Positions 9,807 through 19,988 of a stretch of DNA of 64,000 nucleotides are shown in pieces. The DNA lies in contig CALFWM010000048.1 in the NCBI GenBank assembly GCA_937928635.1, forward strand, positions 16,221 to 80,220, given 5' to 3'. Each line of letters opens with the position of its first letter. The stretch's first letter is position 1. A program made the translations under genes and the position numbers. The stretch is from an uncultured Sulfitobacter sp. (GTDB taxonomy: Bacteria > Pseudomonadota > Alphaproteobacteria > Rhodobacterales > Rhodobacteraceae). The notes under the pieces are model-generated. The model saw only the letters and a list, made by a program, of their open reading frames with translations, ran no database searches and was not told where the DNA came from.

Positions 9807-12061
9807 TCCCCAACCTTACATGCCGCAAGAATGGCCATATTCATGATGTCGTTGGCCGTTGAGGTGGTGGAGCAAATCTGGATCGACTTATCCAAGCCCG
9901 TCAAGATAGGCCCGATCACCGTGGCACCGGCCATTTCCTGCATCAGTTTGACCGAAATACTGGCCGAGTGACGCGCGGGCACCACCAGAATGTTCGCAGG
10001 ACCAGTCAAACGCGAAAATGGATATTGCGCCTGTGATTCTGCGTTCAGGGCCACATCCACAGTCATCTCGCCCTCATATTCAAAATCAACGCCGCGTTCG
10101 TCCAGAACTTGGGGGGCCAAATGCATTTTCTCCGCGCGCTCAGACACCGGATAGCCAAAGGTGGAAAAACTGACAAAGGCAACGCGTGGCTCTATCCCCA
10201 TGTGGCGGGCAACGCGCGCGCCGCTTTCAGCGATATCAGCCAAATCATGTTCATCAGGCCATTCATGCACCAATGTGTCTGCGATAAATACAATCCGCCC
10301 CCGGTGCAGCAAGGCGGTAAACCCAGCCGCGCCATGTTCGGCACTGGCGTCAAAGACGTGGTTCAGCCGCTCCAAGACATGGGCAGACTTGCGGGTCGCG
10401 CCTGTCACCAAACCATCGCCGTGCCCATGTTGCAGCATCAGTGCGGCAAACACATGTCGGTCCCGTGCAGCAAGACGATGGATATCTTTAGTATCAAAAC
10501 CCTTGCGTTGCAGACGTTGGTACAGGAACTCTTTGTAGGTCTCCAAATGCTGGGTATTGGCGGCATTAACCACCTCCAGTTCACGCACTGCATCGGTAAG
10601 ACCCGCCCCATCAAGCTGTGCGCGGACCTCATCAACCCGGCCCACGACCAATGCCTTGCCCAAACCGGCGCGCTGATACATCACCGCTGCGCGCAGCACC
10701 TTGGGGTCATCCCCTTCGGCAAAAATCATACGCGCCTGATTGTTGCGCGCCCGGGCATTGATACCCCGCAGGATGTTCGCCGTTGGGTCCATCCGCGATT
10801 TCAGACTGAGCTCATAGGCATCCATGTCGATGATAGGCCGGCGCGCAACGCCTGTATCCATGCCTGCCCGCGCAACGGCAGGGGGAATGCGGTGGATCAA
10901 ACGCGGGTCAAACGGCGTAGGGATGATGTACTCACGCCCAAAACTCAGCTGACGGCCATAGGCCATCGCAACCTCATCCGGCACATCTTCCCTTGCCAGA
11001 TTGGCAAGTGCGTGCGCGCAGGCGATCTTCATCTCGTCATTAATTGCCCGCGCGTGAATATCCAGCGCCCCGCGAAACAGGTAGGGAAACCCAAGCACGT
11101 TATTCACCTGATTTGGATAATCTGACCGGCCCGTGGCCACAATCGCATCTGCCCGTACCGCTTTTGCATCTTCGGGCGTGATCTCCGGATCCGGGTTTGC
11201 CATCGCAAAAATCACCGGATCATCCGCCATACTGGCAACCATATCCTGTGTAACGGCACCCTTTACACTGACCCCCAGAAAGACATCCGCACCATCCATT
11301 GCCTGTTCCAAGCTGCGCAATTCGGTGGAGGCTGCATGCGCCGACTTCCACTGGTTCATGCCCTCGGTACGCCCCTGATAAATCACGCCCTTGGTGTCGC
11401 ACATGATGCAATTGTCATGTTTGGCCCCCATGGATTTGAGCAACTCCAGACAGGCAATACCCGCAGCACCAGCACCATTCAGAACAATCCGCACATTTTC
11501 GATTTTCTTCCCGGAAATACGCAGCGCGTTCAGCAGGCCCGCCGCGCAAATCACTGCGGTGCCGTGCTGGTCATCATGAAAGACGGGAATGTCCATTTCT
11601 TCCTTGAGACGTTGTTCAATGATGAAACATTCAGGTGCTTTGATGTCCTCCAGGTTTACCCCGCCAAAGGTCGGACCCATCAAACGCACCGCCTTGCAAA
11701 ACTCATCCGCGTCTTCGGTATCAAGTTCAATGTCGATGGAATTGACGTCGGCAAACCGCTTGAACAGAACCGATTTCCCCTCCATCACCGGTTTGGAGGC
11801 CAAGGCGCCAAGATTGCCCAATCCCAGCACCGCCGTACCATTGGAAATCACCGCAACCATATTGCCCTTGTTGGTGTAGTCATATGCCGTTTCCGGGTTT
11901 TGCGCGATCGCCTCACAGGGCACCGCAACTCCGGGAGAATACGCAAGGCTCAGGTCGCGCTGCGTCGTCATTGGAACGGTTGCACTGATCTCAAACTTGC
12001 CGGGGCTTGGTTCAAGATGAAAGGCAAGGGCTTCTTCGTCGGTGATACGGGTTTTTGACAC
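9803..12061 (-). CDS. maeB: NADP-type malic enzyme with C-terminal phosphotransacetylase domain
   Basis: Oxidative decarboxylation of malate to pyruvate, feeding gluconeogenesis and NADPH supply. The 752-residue length shows the two-part MaeB architecture: an N-terminal malic enzyme part (about 1-425, with the YSPGVAVPCEAI, HDDQHGTAVI and NGAGAAGIAC dinucleotide motifs) and a C-terminal phosphate acetyltransferase-like domain (about 430-752). In characterised members the C-terminal part is regulatory, not catalytic. It is divergent from mutS with a 121-base gap that must hold both promoters, and is followed by the ribokinase gene with a 4-base overlap. Confidence 0.95.
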   Translation of the reverse strand: MSKTRITDEEALAFHLEPSPGKFEISATVPMTTQRDLSLAYSPGVAVPCEAIAQNPETAYDYTNKGNMVAVISNGTAVLGLGNLGALASKPVMEGKSVLFKRFADVNSIDIELDTEDADEFCKAVRLMGPTFGGVNLEDIKAPECFIIEQRLKEEMDIPVFHDDQHGTAVICAAGLLNALRISGKKIENVRIVLNGAGAAGIACLELLKSMGAKHDNCIMCDTKGVIYQGRTEGMNQWKSAHAASTELRSLEQAMDGADVFLGVSVKGAVTQDMVASMADDPVIFAMANPDPEITPEDAKAVRADAIVATGRSDYPNQVNNVLGFPYLFRGALDIHARAINDEMKIACAHALANLAREDVPDEVAMAYGRQLSFGREYIIPTPFDPRLIHRIPPAVARAGMDTGVARRPIIDMDAYELSLKSRMDPTANILRGINARARNNQARMIFAEGDDPKVLRAAVMYQRAGLGKALVVGRVDEVRAQLDGAGLTDAVRELEVVNAANTQHLETYKEFLYQRLQRKGFDTKDIHRLAARDRHVFAALMLQHGHGDGLVTGATRKSAHVLERLNHVFDASAEHGAAGFTALLHRGRIVFIADTLVHEWPDEHDLADIAESGARVARHMGIEPRVAFVSFSTFGYPVSERAEKMHLAPQVLDERGVDFEYEGEMTVDVALNAESQAQYPFSRLTGPANILVVPARHSASISVKLMQEMAGATVIGPILTGLDKSIQICSTTSTANDIMNMAILAACKVGE

Positions 12062-12182
12062 GGGGTATGGTTCTTTCGCTGTTTCATCGACTCTTAAACG
12101 TCATCGCGTCAGCGTACAATCAGCGAGGTCTTTCCCTTGGTGCTACGGTTTCGTATCAGAGGGGACCTTGGGGGGATCAAAC

Positions 12183-14834
12183 GTGAGTGCCGACAAAGTT
12201 ACACCAATGATGGCGCAGTATCTGGAGCTGAAGGCGGATTACCCTGATGCGCTCCTGTTTTACCGCATGGGTGATTTTTACGAGATGTTCTTTGATGACG
12301 CGGTGGCGGCATCCGAAGCGTTGGATATTGCCCTGACCAAACGGGGCAAACACAACGGGGCAGAGATCCCCATGTGTGGTGTCCCCCATCATGCGGCAGA
12401 GGGGTATTTTCTGACCCTCATCCGCAAGGGTTTCCGCGTTGCCGTCTGCGAACAAATGGAAAGCCCCGCAGAGGCAAAGAAACGCGGATACAAGTCAGTC
12501 GTAAAGCGCGACGTCGTGCGCCTGGTCACACCGGGCACTTTGACCGAGGATTCACTGCTGGAGGCCCGGCACCACAACTACCTTGCTGCCTTTGCAGATG
12601 TCCGCGACAGTTGTGCCTTGGCGTGGGTCGACATATCAACCGGGGCCTTTCACGTTATGCCAATGGCGCGAGTCCGATTGGGGCCTGAGTTGGCAAGGCT
12701 GTCCGCCTCAGAAGTTCTCGTTTCAGAGGCAAACGAGGACGATTTGCGCGAATTAGAGACTGATTTTGGCTTTGCGTTGACCAGTCTGTCCCGTGCGGCA
12801 TTCGACAGTACAAGTGGCGAAAAACGCATCTGCAACCTGTTTTCCATCGCAACACTGGACGCCTTTGGCAGCTATTCACGTGCAGAAATTTCGGCCATGG
12901 GCGCGTTGATTGACTATCTGGAAATCACCCAAAAGGGCAAACTGCCACTCCTTCGCCCGCCGCAAAAAGAGGCAGAGGCCCGCACTATTCAAATTGACGC
13001 CGCGACCCGGCGTAATCTGGAACTGACACATGCCCTCAGCGGGGGCCGTTCCGGGTCATTGCTGTCCATTATGGATCGAACGGTCACCGCTGCGGGGGGA
13101 CGTCTGTTGGAGAGACGTATTTCCAGCCCATCGCGCGAATTAGAGACGATTCAAAACCGATTGGCCGCGGTCAGCCATGCCTTTGATAACACCCGTTTGA
13201 CCACAGACATCCGGGATCAATTGCGCAAAGTGCCCGATCTGGACCGCGCATTATCCCGCCTTTCCCTTGACAGGGGTAGCCCGAGGGATCTGGCCGCCAT
13301 CCGTAATGGCCTCGCCCAGGCGGAAAACCTTAGAACCCTCTGCACAGATCATGATTTGCCGGACCTTTTGCAAGACGCGCTTATGGGTCTGATGGGGCAC
13401 AGCAATCTGATTGAACTGCTGGATCAGGCATTGATTGCAGAACCGCCGCTGTTGACCCGAGATGGCGGGTTTATCGCGCCAGATTATGACGAGGAGTTGG
13501 ATGAGGCCCGCACCCTGCGCGACGAAGGGCGCAGCGTTATTGCACAGATGCAGCAGCAATTTGTCAAAGATACCGGGATCACATCGCTGAAGATCAAGCA
13601 CAACAACGTGCTGGGGTATTTCATCGAAACCACGGCAACCCACGCGGATAAAATGCTGTCCCCGCCGCTGTCAGAGACTTTTATCCACCGGCAGACCACA
13701 GCCAATCAGGTGCGATTTACCACCGTTGAACTGTCCGAGATGGAAACGAAAATTCTGAACGCAGGGAACCGCGCACTAGAGATTGAAAAGCGTCTCTATG
13801 AAAGCCTAAAAGGCTCTGTTCTGGCAAAAGCGGCAGAGATTGGTGTGACGTCAGCCAGCCTTTCCGAGATTGATCTGACCACCGCGCTTGCAGATCTTGC
13901 GCAAGCGGAGAACTGGGTGAAACCTACCGTCGATGACGGCCGCGCTTTTGCCATCAAAGGGGGGCGGCATCCCGTTGTGGAACGTGCGCTTTCACAACAG
14001 TCGGGTGACCCGTTCATTGCCAATGATTGTGACCTCAGCGCGGAAGGGCAAGCGGCGAACATCTGGTTGCTGACGGGCCCGAACATGGCCGGTAAATCAA
14101 CATTCCTACGCCAGAACGCCCTGATCGCGCTTATGGCGCAAATGGGCAGCTATGTCCCTGCGGCATCTGCCCATATCGGTATGGTCAGCCAATTGTTCAG
14201 CCGGGTCGGGGCGTCGGATGATCTGGCTCGGGGCCGCTCGACCTTTATGGTTGAAATGGTTGAAACTGCCGCAATCCTTAATCAGGCCGATGAACGTGCC
14301 TTGGTGATCCTCGATGAAATCGGGCGCGGCACGGCGACTTACGATGGTTTGTCGATTGCCTGGGCCACGCTGGAGCATTTGCATGACGCCAACCGGTCCC
14401 GTGCGTTATTTGCCACCCATTACCATGAAATGACAGCGCTGTCGGGAAAGCTGGACGGCGTGGAAAATGCCACCGTCACGGTCAAGGAATGGGAGGGTGA
14501 AGTTGTCTTTCTGCACGAGGTCCGCAAGGGTGCGGCGGATCGGTCTTACGGGGTGCAGGTCGCACAGCTTGCCGGGTTGCCGGATGCGGTGATTGCGCGG
14601 GCGCGTGTTGTGCTCGAAGCACTGGAAAAGGGCGAAAGGGAAGGCGGAGCGACCCAGAAAACGCTGATTGACGATCTGCCATTGTTTTCTGTGAGCGCAA
14701 CACCACCGCCTGCGCCTAAGCAATCCTCAAAGGTTGAAGAGCAACTGGCAGAGATCATGCCCGATGAGCTGACACCGCGTGAAGCACTTGATCTGTTGTA
14801 TCAGCTAAAGGAAGCGGCGAAGGGGGATGGGTGA
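12183..14834 (+). CDS. mutS: DNA mismatch repair protein MutS
   Basis: Mismatch recognition ATPase. The GTG at 12183 is chosen because GGGGGA lies 6 bases upstream and the homologous sequence begins at SADKVTPMMAQYLELK; an upstream 47-codon extension does not look like MutS. The protein is 883 residues. The mismatch-binding GDFYEMF motif lies near the N-terminus (about residue 30), and the Walker A GPNMAGKST is near residue 630, followed by the signature DEIGRGTATYDG. No mutL is in the window. The gene ends inside a hairpin shared with the grpE end. Confidence 0.97.
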   Translation: MSADKVTPMMAQYLELKADYPDALLFYRMGDFYEMFFDDAVAASEALDIALTKRGKHNGAEIPMCGVPHHAAEGYFLTLIRKGFRVAVCEQMESPAEAKKRGYKSVVKRDVVRLVTPGTLTEDSLLEARHHNYLAAFADVRDSCALAWVDISTGAFHVMPMARVRLGPELARLSASEVLVSEANEDDLRELETDFGFALTSLSRAAFDSTSGEKRICNLFSIATLDAFGSYSRAEISAMGALIDYLEITQKGKLPLLRPPQKEAEARTIQIDAATRRNLELTHALSGGRSGSLLSIMDRTVTAAGGRLLERRISSPSRELETIQNRLAAVSHAFDNTRLTTDIRDQLRKVPDLDRALSRLSLDRGSPRDLAAIRNGLAQAENLRTLCTDHDLPDLLQDALMGLMGHSNLIELLDQALIAEPPLLTRDGGFIAPDYDEELDEARTLRDEGRSVIAQMQQQFVKDTGITSLKIKHNNVLGYFIETTATHADKMLSPPLSETFIHRQTTANQVRFTTVELSEMETKILNAGNRALEIEKRLYESLKGSVLAKAAEIGVTSASLSEIDLTTALADLAQAENWVKPTVDDGRAFAIKGGRHPVVERALSQQSGDPFIANDCDLSAEGQAANIWLLTGPNMAGKSTFLRQNALIALMAQMGSYVPAASAHIGMVSQLFSRVGASDDLARGRSTFMVEMVETAAILNQADERALVILDEIGRGTATYDGLSIAWATLEHLHDANRSRALFATHYHEMTALSGKLDGVENATVTVKEWEGEVVFLHEVRKGAADRSYGVQVAQLAGLPDAVIARARVVLEALEKGEREGGATQKTLIDDLPLFSVSATPPPAPKQSSKVEEQLAEIMPDELTPREALDLLYQLKEAAKGDG

Positions 14835-14859
14835 ACCCAGCTCGCGGAACCACCCATCC
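14825..14859. terminator. Hairpin between convergent mutS and grpE
   Basis: A perfect 9-base stem, GGATGGGTG at 14825-14833 and CACCCATCC at 14851-14859, encloses a 17-base loop. The left arm contains the mutS stop codon and the right arm ends a few bases before the grpE stop. There is no clear run of T on either side, so it could be a weak bidirectional terminator or a dispersed palindromic repeat of the kind common in Rhodobacteraceae intergenic regions. Confidence 0.45.
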
Positions 14860-14863
14860 TACG

Positions 14864-15427
14864 TCAGGATGCCGGTGTTGACGAAACGCCAACCTGGGCC
14901 GGGCGCAACAAGCGGTCGTGCAGCATGAACCCTTCGGCGGCCACCTGAATAATGTCGCCTGCATTTGTCCCTGGCACCGGGGCCTCAAACATTGCCTGAT
15001 GATGCTGTGGGTCAAAACGATCACCCACTTCCGGGGCGATGATTTCGATCCCGTGTTTTTTGAAAACATTCAGCAGTTCGCGCATGGTCAGCTCGACCCC
15101 TTCGAGCAAGGGGCCGGAAACCTCACGCTGCTCATCCGTGGCAGCTTCTAGCGCGCGTTTCATGTTGTCATAAACTGGCAGCATATCGCGGGCGAGTTTT
15201 GAGCCACCGTAGTTCTCTGCTTCACGGCGATCCTTGTCAGAGCGTTTGCGCGCGTTCTCCGCATCTGCAAGCGCACGCATGAAGCGATCTTTGAGCTGAT
15301 CACGCTCGGCGCGCAACTCATCAAGCTCAAGCGCCTCATCATCAATCTCTTCCATTTCGTCGGCAAAAACATCCGCTTCCGCGGCATCAATGTCGTCCAG
15401 AAAATCGTTTTCTTTGGGTTCTGCCAT
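14864..15427 (-). CDS. grpE: GrpE nucleotide exchange factor
   Basis: Exchange factor for DnaK, 187 residues. An acidic N-terminal segment (EPKENDFLDDIDAAEADVFADEM) is followed by a long coiled coil starting about residue 35 and then the C-terminal beta domain with the family motif KHGIEIIAPEVGDRFDPQHHQAMFE. Directly downstream of hrcA with 9 bases between, forming the usual heat-shock pair. GAGGTG lies about 5 bases before the ATG. dnaK and dnaJ are not in this window. Confidence 0.95.
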   Translation of the reverse strand: MAEPKENDFLDDIDAAEADVFADEMEEIDDEALELDELRAERDQLKDRFMRALADAENARKRSDKDRREAENYGGSKLARDMLPVYDNMKRALEAATDEQREVSGPLLEGVELTMRELLNVFKKHGIEIIAPEVGDRFDPQHHQAMFEAPVPGTNAGDIIQVAAEGFMLHDRLLRPAQVGVSSTPAS

Positions 15428-15436
15428 CTTCCACCT

Positions 15437-16501
15437 CTAGCTCCGGTCGGAAACAAGTTTGCCAACCAGTTGTGCCGTGTAATTCACAATTGGCACAATA
15501 CGTCCATAGTTCAGGCGCGTGGGGCCGATCACACCCACGGCACCGATCACCTTTCGATCAGCGTTCATATAAGGGGAAACCACCAAAGAGGAACCCGAAA
15601 GTGAGAAAAGTTTGTTTTCTGAGCCGATAAAAATGCGCACACCGTCGCCATCTTCGGCCAATTCAAGAAATTGTGCGATGTCACGCTTGCGTTCAAGGTC
15701 ATCAAACAGGGTCCGAATGCGGTCAAGATCTTCGGCCCCTTCCTCTCCGCCCAACAGATTGGCCCGACCGCGCACGATCAGTCTTTCCGGATCATCCGAA
15801 CCACCCTGCCACAGCGCCAGACCACTTTCGACCAACGCCCGTGAAAGCGAATCAATTTCTTGCCGCCGCTGCGTGATTTCCTGCGCAATTGTGCGATGCA
15901 CTTCGGACAGGGTTTTGCCCTCTACCACGGCATTCAGGAAATTTGCCGCTTCACGCATCGAGCTTGGGGTTTGCCCTGCGGGCGGCGTGAAAAGCCGGTT
16001 TTCGACATGGCCGTCGGAAAAAACCAGCACCACAAGCGCACGATCCGAGGCCAGCGATACAAATTCGATATGTTTGATTGGCGCTTCGTATTTCGGGGTC
16101 AAAACCAGCGACGCACCATGTGTCACGCCCGACAACGCAGACCCAACACGGTCAAGCAACCCGCCAACGTCACCGGCGTCTTCATCCATCGTGGCGTCAA
16201 TTTTTTCGCGGTCCTGATCGGCGGGGTCTCCCACCTCAATCATGCCATCCACAAACATCCGCAGACCCATTTGAGTGGGAATACGCCCGGCGCTGATATG
16301 GGGTGATCCCAACAGCCCCATAAATTCCAGATCCTGCATCACATTTCGGATGGTGGCGGCACTGACCTTTTCGCTGAACTCACGGGTCAACGTACGGGAC
16401 CCGACCGGATCACCATTTTCAAGATACCCCTCAACAACCCGACGAAACACTTCGCGGGATCTGTCGTTCATCTCTTGCAGCAGATCAGAGGTCTGGTTCA
16501 T
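15437..16501 (-). CDS. hrcA: Heat-inducible transcription repressor HrcA
   Basis: Represses heat-shock operons by binding CIRCE elements. The protein is 354 residues from the ATG at 16499-16501, chosen over a start 6 bases upstream because AAAGGA would otherwise touch the initiation codon. The N-terminal winged helix contains [26 protein letters not shown], and the family GAF-like core follows. It is co-directional with grpE. I looked for a CIRCE palindrome (TTAGCACTC-N9-GAGTGCTAA) in the 109 bases upstream and did not find one, so autoregulation through this site is not supported here. Confidence 0.95.
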   Translation of the reverse strand: MNQTSDLLQEMNDRSREVFRRVVEGYLENGDPVGSRTLTREFSEKVSAATIRNVMQDLEFMGLLGSPHISAGRIPTQMGLRMFVDGMIEVGDPADQDREKIDATMDEDAGDVGGLLDRVGSALSGVTHGASLVLTPKYEAPIKHIEFVSLASDRALVVLVFSDGHVENRLFTPPAGQTPSSMREAANFLNAVVEGKTLSEVHRTIAQEITQRRQEIDSLSRALVESGLALWQGGSDDPERLIVRGRANLLGGEEGAEDLDRIRTLFDDLERKRDIAQFLELAEDGDGVRIFIGSENKLFSLSGSSLVVSPYMNADRKVIGAVGVIGPTRLNYGRIVPIVNYTAQLVGKLVSDRS

Positions 16502-16610
16502 CAACATTCCTTTGCGGCCCTATAAAAGCAGCGCACACCCAAACGTCAATCGGGGTTGCACCCCTTGGGGCAGGGGAGGTATCCCGGTCCTACATCAAAA
16601 AGGACATATC

Positions 16611-17324
16611 ATGCGCCCCTCAGGTCGGAAATTGGATGAAATGCGGAACGTCTCAGTTGAGGTCGGGTTCACAAAACACGCCGAGGGCTCGGCGTTGATT
16701 AAAGTGGGCGACACCCACGTGCTCTGTACCGCAACAATCGAAGACCGCGTGCCGCCGTTTATCAAAGGTTCCGGTTTGGGCTGGGTCACGGCGGAATATG
16801 GCATGTTGCCCCGCGCGACCAACACACGGATGAGACGCGAGGCGGCGGCGGGCAAGCAGGGCGGGCGCACTGTTGAAATCCAACGGTTGATTGGCCGATC
16901 CTTGCGGGCGGGTATTGATCGTGTTGCGCTTGGCGAACGCCAGATCACAGTCGATTGTGACGTGTTACAAGCCGATGGTGGCACGCGCTGTGCGTCCATC
17001 ACGGGCGGCTGGATTGCGCTGCGCCTTGCCGTAAACAAGCTGATGAAAGCCGGTGATGTGATCAGCGATCCCCTGATTGATCCGGTTGCGGCGGTCAGTT
17101 GCGGCATCTATGCGGGCCAACCCGTGCTTGATCTGGATTACCCGGAGGATTCTGAGGCGGGTGTCGATGGCAACTTCATCATGACCGGCAGCAAGAAACT
17201 GATCGAGGTCCAGATGAGCGCAGAAGGGTCCACTTATTCCCGCGATCAAATGAACCAATTGATGGATCTGGCGGAGAAGGGTATGGATGAGCTGGTTGCT
17301 ATCCAGAAAGCCGCGGCCGCATGA
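16611..17324 (+). CDS. rph: Ribonuclease PH
   Basis: Phosphorolytic 3'-5' exoribonuclease that trims tRNA 3' ends. The ATG at 16611 ([18 protein letters not shown]) gives 237 residues, the normal length; the longer frame upstream runs antisense into hrcA. The conserved segments [31 protein letters not shown] and [14 protein letters not shown] are all present. It is divergent from hrcA and overlaps rdgB by 4 bases (ATGA), which in turn overlaps hemW; the three form a tightly coupled cluster. Confidence 0.97.
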   Translation: MRPSGRKLDEMRNVSVEVGFTKHAEGSALIKVGDTHVLCTATIEDRVPPFIKGSGLGWVTAEYGMLPRATNTRMRREAAAGKQGGRTVEIQRLIGRSLRAGIDRVALGERQITVDCDVLQADGGTRCASITGGWIALRLAVNKLMKAGDVISDPLIDPVAAVSCGIYAGQPVLDLDYPEDSEAGVDGNFIMTGSKKLIEVQMSAEGSTYSRDQMNQLMDLAEKGMDELVAIQKAAAA

Positions 17325-17935
17325 GCCGCAAGTTCAACGAAGATCGCATTCTGATCGCGACCCACAACGCGGGTAAGTTGGAAGAAATGCAGCAGTTGTT
17401 TGCGCCCTTTGGCGTCAGCGTTGTTGGCGCGGCGGAATTGGACCTGCCGGAACCCGAAGAAACGGAAAATACCTTTGTCGGAAACGCACGGATCAAGGCG
17501 CATGCGGCGTGCAAGGCGACCGGTTTGCCCGCCCTGGCCGATGACTCCGGGATTGAGGTTGAAGCACTCGATAATGCACCGGGTGTCTATACCGCCGATT
17601 GGGCCGAAACCGAAAATGGTCGTGACTTCATCATGGCGATGACGAAAACGCATACCCTGCTTGAGGAAAAATCGGCACCGCACCCCAGAAAGGCCCACTT
17701 TTGCTCAACTCTCGTGATTGCCTGGCCGGACGGGCATGATGAGGTTTATGCGGGCAAGGTGAACGGCACATTGGTCTGGCCGATGCGTGGCAAGCAGGGC
17801 CATGGGTACGACCCGATGTTTCAGCCCGATGGCCATAAGATCACCTTTGCCGAAATGGACCCTGACGAAAAGAACCGGATCAGCCACCGTGCAGATGCGT
17901 TTCGCAAGTTGATATCGGCCTGTTTTGACGGCTGA
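17321..17935 (+). CDS. rdgB: XTP/dITP diphosphatase (RdgB/HAM1)
   Basis: Removes non-canonical purine triphosphates such as dITP and XTP from the nucleotide pool. The 204-residue protein begins with the family motif [11 protein letters not shown], has the catalytic [11 protein letters not shown] segment at about residue 70 and the [10 protein letters not shown] loop. It starts inside the rph stop (ATGA overlap) and its end overlaps the start of hemW by 11 bases, so translational coupling is likely through all three genes. Confidence 0.95.
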   Translation: MSRKFNEDRILIATHNAGKLEEMQQLFAPFGVSVVGAAELDLPEPEETENTFVGNARIKAHAACKATGLPALADDSGIEVEALDNAPGVYTADWAETENGRDFIMAMTKTHTLLEEKSAPHPRKAHFCSTLVIAWPDGHDEVYAGKVNGTLVWPMRGKQGHGYDPMFQPDGHKITFAEMDPDEKNRISHRADAFRKLISACFDG

Positions 17936-19082
17936 TTGGCAACAGGGCGGATTCGGGCTCTATATCCACTGGCCATTTTGCGAGGCCAAATGCCCCTATT
18001 GCGACTTTAACTCCCATGTCAGCCGCAGCATTGATCAGCGGGCGTGGCGTGACGCCTATTTGAAGGAATTGGCCCGAGGTGCTACGGAAACATCCGGGCG
18101 TGTTTTGAATGCGGTTTATTTTGGCGGCGGCACGCCCAGCCTGATGGACCCTGAAACTGTCGCGGATGTCATCAGCGCCATAAGGTCACATTGGCCAGCC
18201 GGGAATGATCTGGAGATTACTTTGGAGGCCAATCCGGGGTCAGTTGAAGCGGGTCGTTTTGCAGCGTATCGGCAGGCTGGTATTTCGCGGGTGTCGATGG
18301 GCATTCAGGCGCTGAATGACAGTGACCTAAAGAGGCTTGGCCGTATTCATACGACGGATGAAGCACTCAAAGCATTTGATATTGCCCGCAATGCGTTTGA
18401 GCGAGTCAGTTTTGATCTGATCTATGGACGGCAGGATCAAACGCTTGCAGCTTGGGAACAGGAGCTGAAGCAGGCTCTGGCACTGGCGATCGACCATATC
18501 TCCCTATACCAACTCACGATTGAAAATGGCACGGCGTTTGGGGACCGATATGCCGTTGGTAAACTGCGTGGTTTGCCCAGCGATGATCTGGGTGCGGACA
18601 TGTTTGAACGTACGCAGGACATTTGCGCCGCACTAGGCATGCCTGCCTACGAGGTATCAAACCACACACGGGATGGGGCGCAATCACGGCACAACCTGAT
18701 CTATTGGCGCTATGGAGATTACCTTGGCATCGGTCCGGGCGCGCATGGGCGGTTAACCATTGGCGGGCAAAAATTTGCGACCACATGCTACAGCAACCCA
18801 AAACGCTGGCTGGATGGCGCACAACATGGCAAGACCGAAACTCCAAGGGAGCGCTTGTCTGGCACAGCCCAAGCCCAGGAATTTCTTATGATGGGCCTGC
18901 GTCTTAAGGAAGGTATTGACTTGGGTCGATATACGTCTTTGAACGGAGAACCTTTGGCGCAGAACCGCATAGCGGAACTGGTTGATTTGGGGATGGTTGA
19001 GAAAACGAAAGACAGATTAATTGTTCTAAATCAAGGTGTTATTGTGTTGAACGCGGTTCTGTCCCAATTGTTGGGGGATTAG
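17925..19082 (+). CDS. hemW: HemW-type radical SAM heme chaperone
   Basis: Formerly often called HemN-like; characterised HemW proteins insert or carry heme and are not the coproporphyrinogen oxidase. The radical SAM motif CxxxCxxC is seen in FCEAKCPYCDF, but the extra cysteine of true HemN is lacking. The length is 385 residues. The start is a TTG overlapping the end of rdgB; the motif begins within 25 residues of it, so a later start is unlikely. The YFGGGTPSL and IYGRQDQT motifs are typical. It converges on parB with a 4-base overlap of stops. Confidence 0.9.
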   Translation: MTADWQQGGFGLYIHWPFCEAKCPYCDFNSHVSRSIDQRAWRDAYLKELARGATETSGRVLNAVYFGGGTPSLMDPETVADVISAIRSHWPAGNDLEITLEANPGSVEAGRFAAYRQAGISRVSMGIQALNDSDLKRLGRIHTTDEALKAFDIARNAFERVSFDLIYGRQDQTLAAWEQELKQALALAIDHISLYQLTIENGTAFGDRYAVGKLRGLPSDDLGADMFERTQDICAALGMPAYEVSNHTRDGAQSRHNLIYWRYGDYLGIGPGAHGRLTIGGQKFATTCYSNPKRWLDGAQHGKTETPRERLSGTAQAQEFLMMGLRLKEGIDLGRYTSLNGEPLAQNRIAELVDLGMVEKTKDRLIVLNQGVIVLNAVLSQLLGD

Positions 19083-19978
19083 TTGCCACTCAACAAACGG
19101 CACAGAACATCAAGGTCATCCAACGAGGTATAGCGCACCGTCATTACACCTTGTTCCTGCCCGGGCTTGTGATCCAGGGAAACTTTCATACCTATCGTTG
19201 CTGACAAATCACCTTCCAAGGCCTTTGTATCGGCGTCCTTTTCCGAAGCCTTCTTTGATGTAGATTTTGCGTTACCCGCTTCACCCGTCTCTTTGCCTTC
19301 CTTCTTAACCAGCGCTTCCGCCGCACGCACTGACAATCCACCTTTGACAATCTGCTGTGCGAGCTTCAATGGGTCTTTCGCGGGGATCAATGCCCGCGCA
19401 TGCCCTGCACTCAAGTCACCGTTTTGCAGCATTTCCCGCACGGGTTCAGGCAGGTTTAGTAAGCGCAAAAGGTTTGCAATGTGACTGCGGCTTTTGCCCA
19501 ACGCGGCGCCAAGTTGCTCTTGGGTATGTCCAAACCTGTCCATAAGCTGGCGATACCCCATCGCCTCCTCAACCGCGTTAAGATCTGCGCGCTGGATGTT
19601 TTCGATAATCGCGATTTCAAGCACTTCAACATTTGTGAACTCACGCACAACCGCAGGAAGCTCATGCAATTTTGCCAGTTGCGCCGCCCGCCACCGACGT
19701 TCACCCGCAACGATCTCATAATTGCTACCGTCCATTTCCCGTACGATCAGAGGTTGGATAATTCCCTTTTCCGCAATGGACGCCGCAAGATCATCAAGGC
19801 CTTCTTTTTCAAAGCGCTTTCGCGGTTGATCAGGGTTGGGTTTGATTTGTTCAATTGGGATCATACGCTGACCAGATCCGCCAGATTGCGCCGCAGGTTG
19901 CTCTGCCTCGTTAACGTCAGCCATCAAAGCAGACAAACCACGGCCAAGCCCGCGCTTACGATCTTTCTTGTCTGCCAT
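19079..19978 (-). CDS. parB: Chromosome partitioning protein ParB
   Basis: CTP-dependent clamp that loads at parS and spreads on origin-proximal DNA. The 299-residue protein has the N-terminal basic start, the GERRWRAAQLA CTP-binding motif, IIENIQRADLNAVEEA, and a helix-turn-helix (LGAALGKSRSHIANLLRLLNLP). A C-terminal dimerisation region follows a lysine- and alanine-rich linker. It is 10 bases downstream of parA and in the same leftward operon. Two perfect parS sites lie 1.4 and 3.3 kb away in rsmG and mnmG. Confidence 0.97.
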   Translation of the reverse strand: MADKKDRKRGLGRGLSALMADVNEAEQPAAQSGGSGQRMIPIEQIKPNPDQPRKRFEKEGLDDLAASIAEKGIIQPLIVREMDGSNYEIVAGERRWRAAQLAKLHELPAVVREFTNVEVLEIAIIENIQRADLNAVEEAMGYRQLMDRFGHTQEQLGAALGKSRSHIANLLRLLNLPEPVREMLQNGDLSAGHARALIPAKDPLKLAQQIVKGGLSVRAAEALVKKEGKETGEAGNAKSTSKKASEKDADTKALEGDLSATIGMKVSLDHKPGQEQGVMTVRYTSLDDLDVLCRLLSGN

Positions 19979-19988
19979 GTCCGACTCC

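Noticed and set aside
12042..12182. N-terminal extension of the mutS frame (47 codons)
   Set aside because: It overlaps the maeB start region in antisense, has no MutS character and lacks a ribosome site, while GTG at 12183 has GGGGGA upstream.
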